A DNA stretch of 64,000 bases from Anaerolineales bacterium. GTDB lineage: Bacteria; Chloroflexota; Anaerolineae; Anaerolineales; Villigracilaceae. The stretch's first letter is position 1. Each line of letters begins with the position of its first letter. Where the stretch lies: positions 744,001-808,000 of the forward strand of contig CP129482.1 of NCBI GenBank assembly GCA_030583925.1, read 5' to 3'. The notes below the pieces were generated by a model. That model saw nothing but the letters and a program-made list of their open reading frames with translations. It did no database searches and was not told the origin of the DNA. Shown one piece after another: positions 61,689 to 64,000 of this stretch. The position numbers and the translations under genes were made by a program.

Positions 61689-61708
61689 CCAATTACCAAT
61701 TACAACCT

Positions 61709-62983
61709 TCACGGTCCCGCCGTAGCAACGGCAAGTTTTTCCGTATCAATAAACTTTCTCGCCGCGTTCAACACATCCTCACGCGTCATCTCGCGCACGA
61801 GACCTTCATACCGTTGATAGTAATCCAGCCCAAGGTTATGTCGTTCGATGTTCAAGATTGCGCTTGCAACGCCGCCGTTCGACTCAAGCGAAAGCGGAAG
61901 TCGCCCCACGAAATTATCCTGGCTGTCTTTCAATTCATCCGCCGTCACGCCATCGTCCACAAAACGCTTCAACTCGCTCACGATCAACTCAGAAGCCTTC
62001 TCCACATTTTTCGGGTTCACTCCCGCGCTCACTTCCCACGAACCGGGTCCCAGCCCTGCGCTCAGGCTCGAATACGCGTAATACGCCAGCCCCGCTTTCT
62101 CGCGCACCACATCGCCGATCCTCCCCATCATACCGAATTGACCGAGAATATTATTGCCAAGCGCCGCCGCCATAAACTCTGCATCGCGGCGCATCGGACC
62201 GCCCATCCCCACGATCAGATCGGATTGCGATTTACCGGGAATGCGATGATGACGTTTGACTGTTTTCTTCATCGGCTTTAACGGAGGAAGAACCGGCGCT
62301 TCTTTCTGACCTTTCGGCTGCCACGCCCCTAGGGTGCGTTTTACCTGCTTCATTGCTTCCTCCGCCTTGACCGCGCCTACGATAACGATCACCATCCCGT
62401 GCGGACCGAAATGTTCGCGATGAAATTTCACCAAGTCGTCCCGCTTGATGCGCTTGACCGTTTCATGATTGCCCTCCTCCGAGCGGCTATACGGATGATC
62501 CTTGAAGAGGATTTCATCGAAGACCAACGAAGCCATATCGGCGGTGTCTTGTGCGCGGATGTCGAGTCCGGTGAGCAGTTGTGCGCGCAACTTTTCGACT
62601 TCCATTTTGGGGAAGGTCGGCATCGTCAACGATTCGGCGAGAAGGTTGAGCAGAAGCGGAAGATCCTCCGCCAGCGACCGCCCATTGAACCCAGACTTGT
62701 GTACGCCGGAACTGAATCCTAAACTCGCGCCGATGGATTCAAGTTCGTTGTAAATTTTATCGAAGGCACGCTTCTTCGTCCCACGCATCAACGCGGAGGT
62801 GACGAAATCCGCCAGCCCAAGTTTTAGATCGGGGTCGAACAACGCGCCGGCGTCGAAATATCCGCTGACGACGACCGACGGGCTGTTGAAATTGGAACGC
62901 GTCAACACGGTAATGCCGTTCGGCAAAACCTCGCGATGAATATCGTTCGGACCGGGCAACGTAGAATTTCTTTTATCCGTCAT
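61709..62983 (-). CDS. M16 family peptidase-like protein lacking the zinc site
   Basis: A 424-residue protein with the insulinase/processing-peptidase (M16) fold. It opens LPNGITVLTRSN and has the usual second-half helices (for example GRIGDVVREKAGLAYYAYSSLS). Where active members read GLAHLLEHMLFKGT, this one reads GLADFVTSALMRGT, so all three HxxEH residues are replaced and it cannot bind catalytic zinc. M16 proteins often work as pairs of one catalytic and one non-catalytic subunit. Its start overlaps the stop of the upstream M16 gene (ATGA), so the two are translationally coupled and probably form such a pair. The natural substrate is unknown. No signal peptide is evident. Confidence 0.9.
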   Translation of the reverse strand: MTDKRNSTLPGPNDIHREVLPNGITVLTRSNFNSPSVVVSGYFDAGALFDPDLKLGLADFVTSALMRGTKKRAFDKIYNELESIGASLGFSSGVHKSGFNGRSLAEDLPLLLNLLAESLTMPTFPKMEVEKLRAQLLTGLDIRAQDTADMASLVFDEILFKDHPYSRSEEGNHETVKRIKRDDLVKFHREHFGPHGMVIVIVGAVKAEEAMKQVKRTLGAWQPKGQKEAPVLPPLKPMKKTVKRHHRIPGKSQSDLIVGMGGPMRRDAEFMAAALGNNILGQFGMMGRIGDVVREKAGLAYYAYSSLSAGLGPGSWEVSAGVNPKNVEKASELIVSELKRFVDDGVTADELKDSQDNFVGRLPLSLESNGGVASAILNIERHNLGLDYYQRYEGLVREMTREDVLNAARKFIDTEKLAVATAGP

Positions 62984-64000
62984 TTTGCCCTCCCGCCCAG
63001 CGGAACGTACGTGCCGACCACGCGGCTTTGTGGTTTGAAATATTCATTCGCCACGCGTTGAATATCCTTTGCTGTCACCTTTGCTAGTTTATCGAGATAC
63101 GTTTGGAACCATTCGTAACGAGCGAATATCTCGGCATAGCCCATCCAAAACGCTTGGTTGGTGATGTTCTCGCTGCCATAGGCAAAGAGGGCGCGAGCTT
63201 GTTTGATGGCGCGGGCGATCTCCTCTTTTGAAATTTTTTCCTCCTGCACGCGTTTGATCTCTTTATCGAGCGCGGCGAGCGCTTCCTCCGGTTTGCGTTT
63301 CGGGTGGATGGTCATCGTGATTCCATAAAGGAACGGATCAATCGTCACCTGTGCGCCGCCGTGAACGCTGACCGTGAGTTCTTTATCCACGAGCGCTCGA
63401 TACAAGCGGGAGGTTTTGTTCGAGATGCCGCCGCTAAACATGTTGAGGTTACTTGGACCGGCGAGCAAACTGTCCAGCACGGCGAGCGGGAAAAAGTCGG
63501 GATGTGAAGCGGCTGGGAAGCGGTAACAGACCTGCACGTAGGAGGTCGAGCCGGGTCCTTCCACAGCGAGTCGCACTTCTCCATTTTGCGGGAGTTCCGG
63601 GCGCGCCACGCGCGTCGGTTCTTTTCCAGCCGGGATGGGTTCGAATAATTCTTTGATGCGCGCTAGCATTTTGCCGGTTTCGAAATCGCCGGCAATCGCC
63701 AGGATCGCGTTGTTCGGCACGTAGAATTCGCGGTAATGATTGTAGAGATCATCGCGCGTCATCGTGTGAAGGTCTGCCATGTCGCCGATGACTTCGTGAT
63801 GATATGGATGCACGCGGAATGCGGTTTGCTGGACCGCCTCGCCAAGCATGAAGAGCGGTTCGTTCTCGTTCCCTTCGCGCTCCGAGATGATGACCGTGCG
63901 TTCGGACGCGACTTCCTGTGAATCGAATTGGCTGTTGACCATGCGGTCCGATTCAAGCCGCAGACCGAGATCAATTTTTTCTGCCGGCATGGTTTCGTAA
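62980..64000 (-). CDS. M16 family peptidase, probable catalytic partner (5' end outside window)
   Basis: The gene enters from the right edge. The frame is open beyond the ATG at 63990 (preceding codons give Tyr-Glu-Thr), and the sequence YETMPAEKIDLGLRLESDRM is internal M16 sequence, so the true start and the HxxEH motif lie outside. About 339 residues are visible. VASERTVIISER carries the glutamate that is normally the third zinc ligand, followed by GDMADLHTMTRDDLYNHYREFYVPNNA, the typical lobe around 'vgYPNNA', and the C-terminal M16 domain (SKTSRLYRALVD-like, here NKTSRLYRALVDKEL). It is probably the catalytic member paired with the zinc-less protein whose start it overlaps. Confidence 0.88.
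   Translation of the reverse strand, partial: YETMPAEKIDLGLRLESDRMVNSQFDSQEVASERTVIISEREGNENEPLFMLGEAVQQTAFRVHPYHHEVIGDMADLHTMTRDDLYNHYREFYVPNNAILAIAGDFETGKMLARIKELFEPIPAGKEPTRVARPELPQNGEVRLAVEGPGSTSYVQVCYRFPAASHPDFFPLAVLDSLLAGPSNLNMFSGGISNKTSRLYRALVDKELTVSVHGGAQVTIDPFLYGITMTIHPKRKPEEALAALDKEIKRVQEEKISKEEIARAIKQARALFAYGSENITNQAFWMGYAEIFARYEWFQTYLDKLAKVTAKDIQRVANEYFKPQSRVVGTYVPLGGRAK

Noticed and set aside
1..64000. CRISPR arrays, tRNA or rRNA genes, and insertion sequences
   Set aside because: I saw no regularly spaced direct repeats, no tRNA-like cloverleaf sequence, no rRNA signature and no transposase-like reading frame. A tRNAscan, Rfam and ISfinder search would be needed to exclude them fully.

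Overview
The window is bacterial DNA of moderate G+C dominated by one hybrid polyketide/non-ribosomal peptide assembly line. The household genes on both sides (a RamA-type corrinoid reactivase operon, AcpS, paired M16 peptidases, a GAACN4GTTC-type SOS box) and the intergenic palindromic repeats fit a Chloroflexota (Anaerolineae-like) genome. That taxonomic guess rests on recall of similar gene sets and needs a database search.

Layout. 1-125: tail of a molybdenum hydroxylase large subunit. 179-544: a small DUF4406-like protein. 605-4638 (minus strand): a homocysteine S-methyltransferase, a RamA-like ferredoxin/ASKHA corrinoid reactivase, a PF13769-type small protein and an acidic protein of unknown function, with several palindromic repeats between them. 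4878-5675: a type II thioesterase. 5676-6196: non-coding DNA with a dispersed repeat. 6197-59803: nine collinear megasynthase genes. 60064-61137: a promoter with an SOS-like box driving a FtsK/HerA-like ATPase and a 75-residue protein. 61237-64000 (minus strand): acpS and two M16 peptidase genes, the last cut by the window edge.

The megasynthase. Seven single-module PKS proteins, here called A-G, are followed by a two-module NRPS (H) and a terminal C-A-PCP-TE NRPS (I). Domain orders are: A KS-AT-DH-ER-KR-ACP; B KS-AT-(DH remnant)-KR-ACP; C KS-AT-DH-ER-KR-ACP; D KS-AT-cMT-ACP; E KS-AT-DH-cMT-ER-KR-ACP; F KS-AT-cMT-KR-ACP; G KS-AT-DH-ER-KR-ACP; H C-A-PCP-C-A-PCP; I C-A-PCP-TE. Most genes overlap or abut. 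C-terminal helices on A-G and N-terminal coiled coils on B-G support the order A to I, and a TubC-like docking domain starts I. By collinearity the product is a seven-extension polyketide joined to three amino acids. Both adenylation domains of H read as glycine; the one in I resembles the Lys2 aminoadipate type. No loading module, regulator, transporter or Sfp-type phosphopantetheinyl transferase is present, so the starter unit and carrier-protein activation must come from elsewhere, apart from what AcpS could do.

I recognise no described pathway with this exact domain string. Unusual points include the distinctive KS of A, three consecutive C-methylating modules, ketoreductases in E, F and G that lack a standard catalytic residue, and the Lys2-like terminal adenylation domain.
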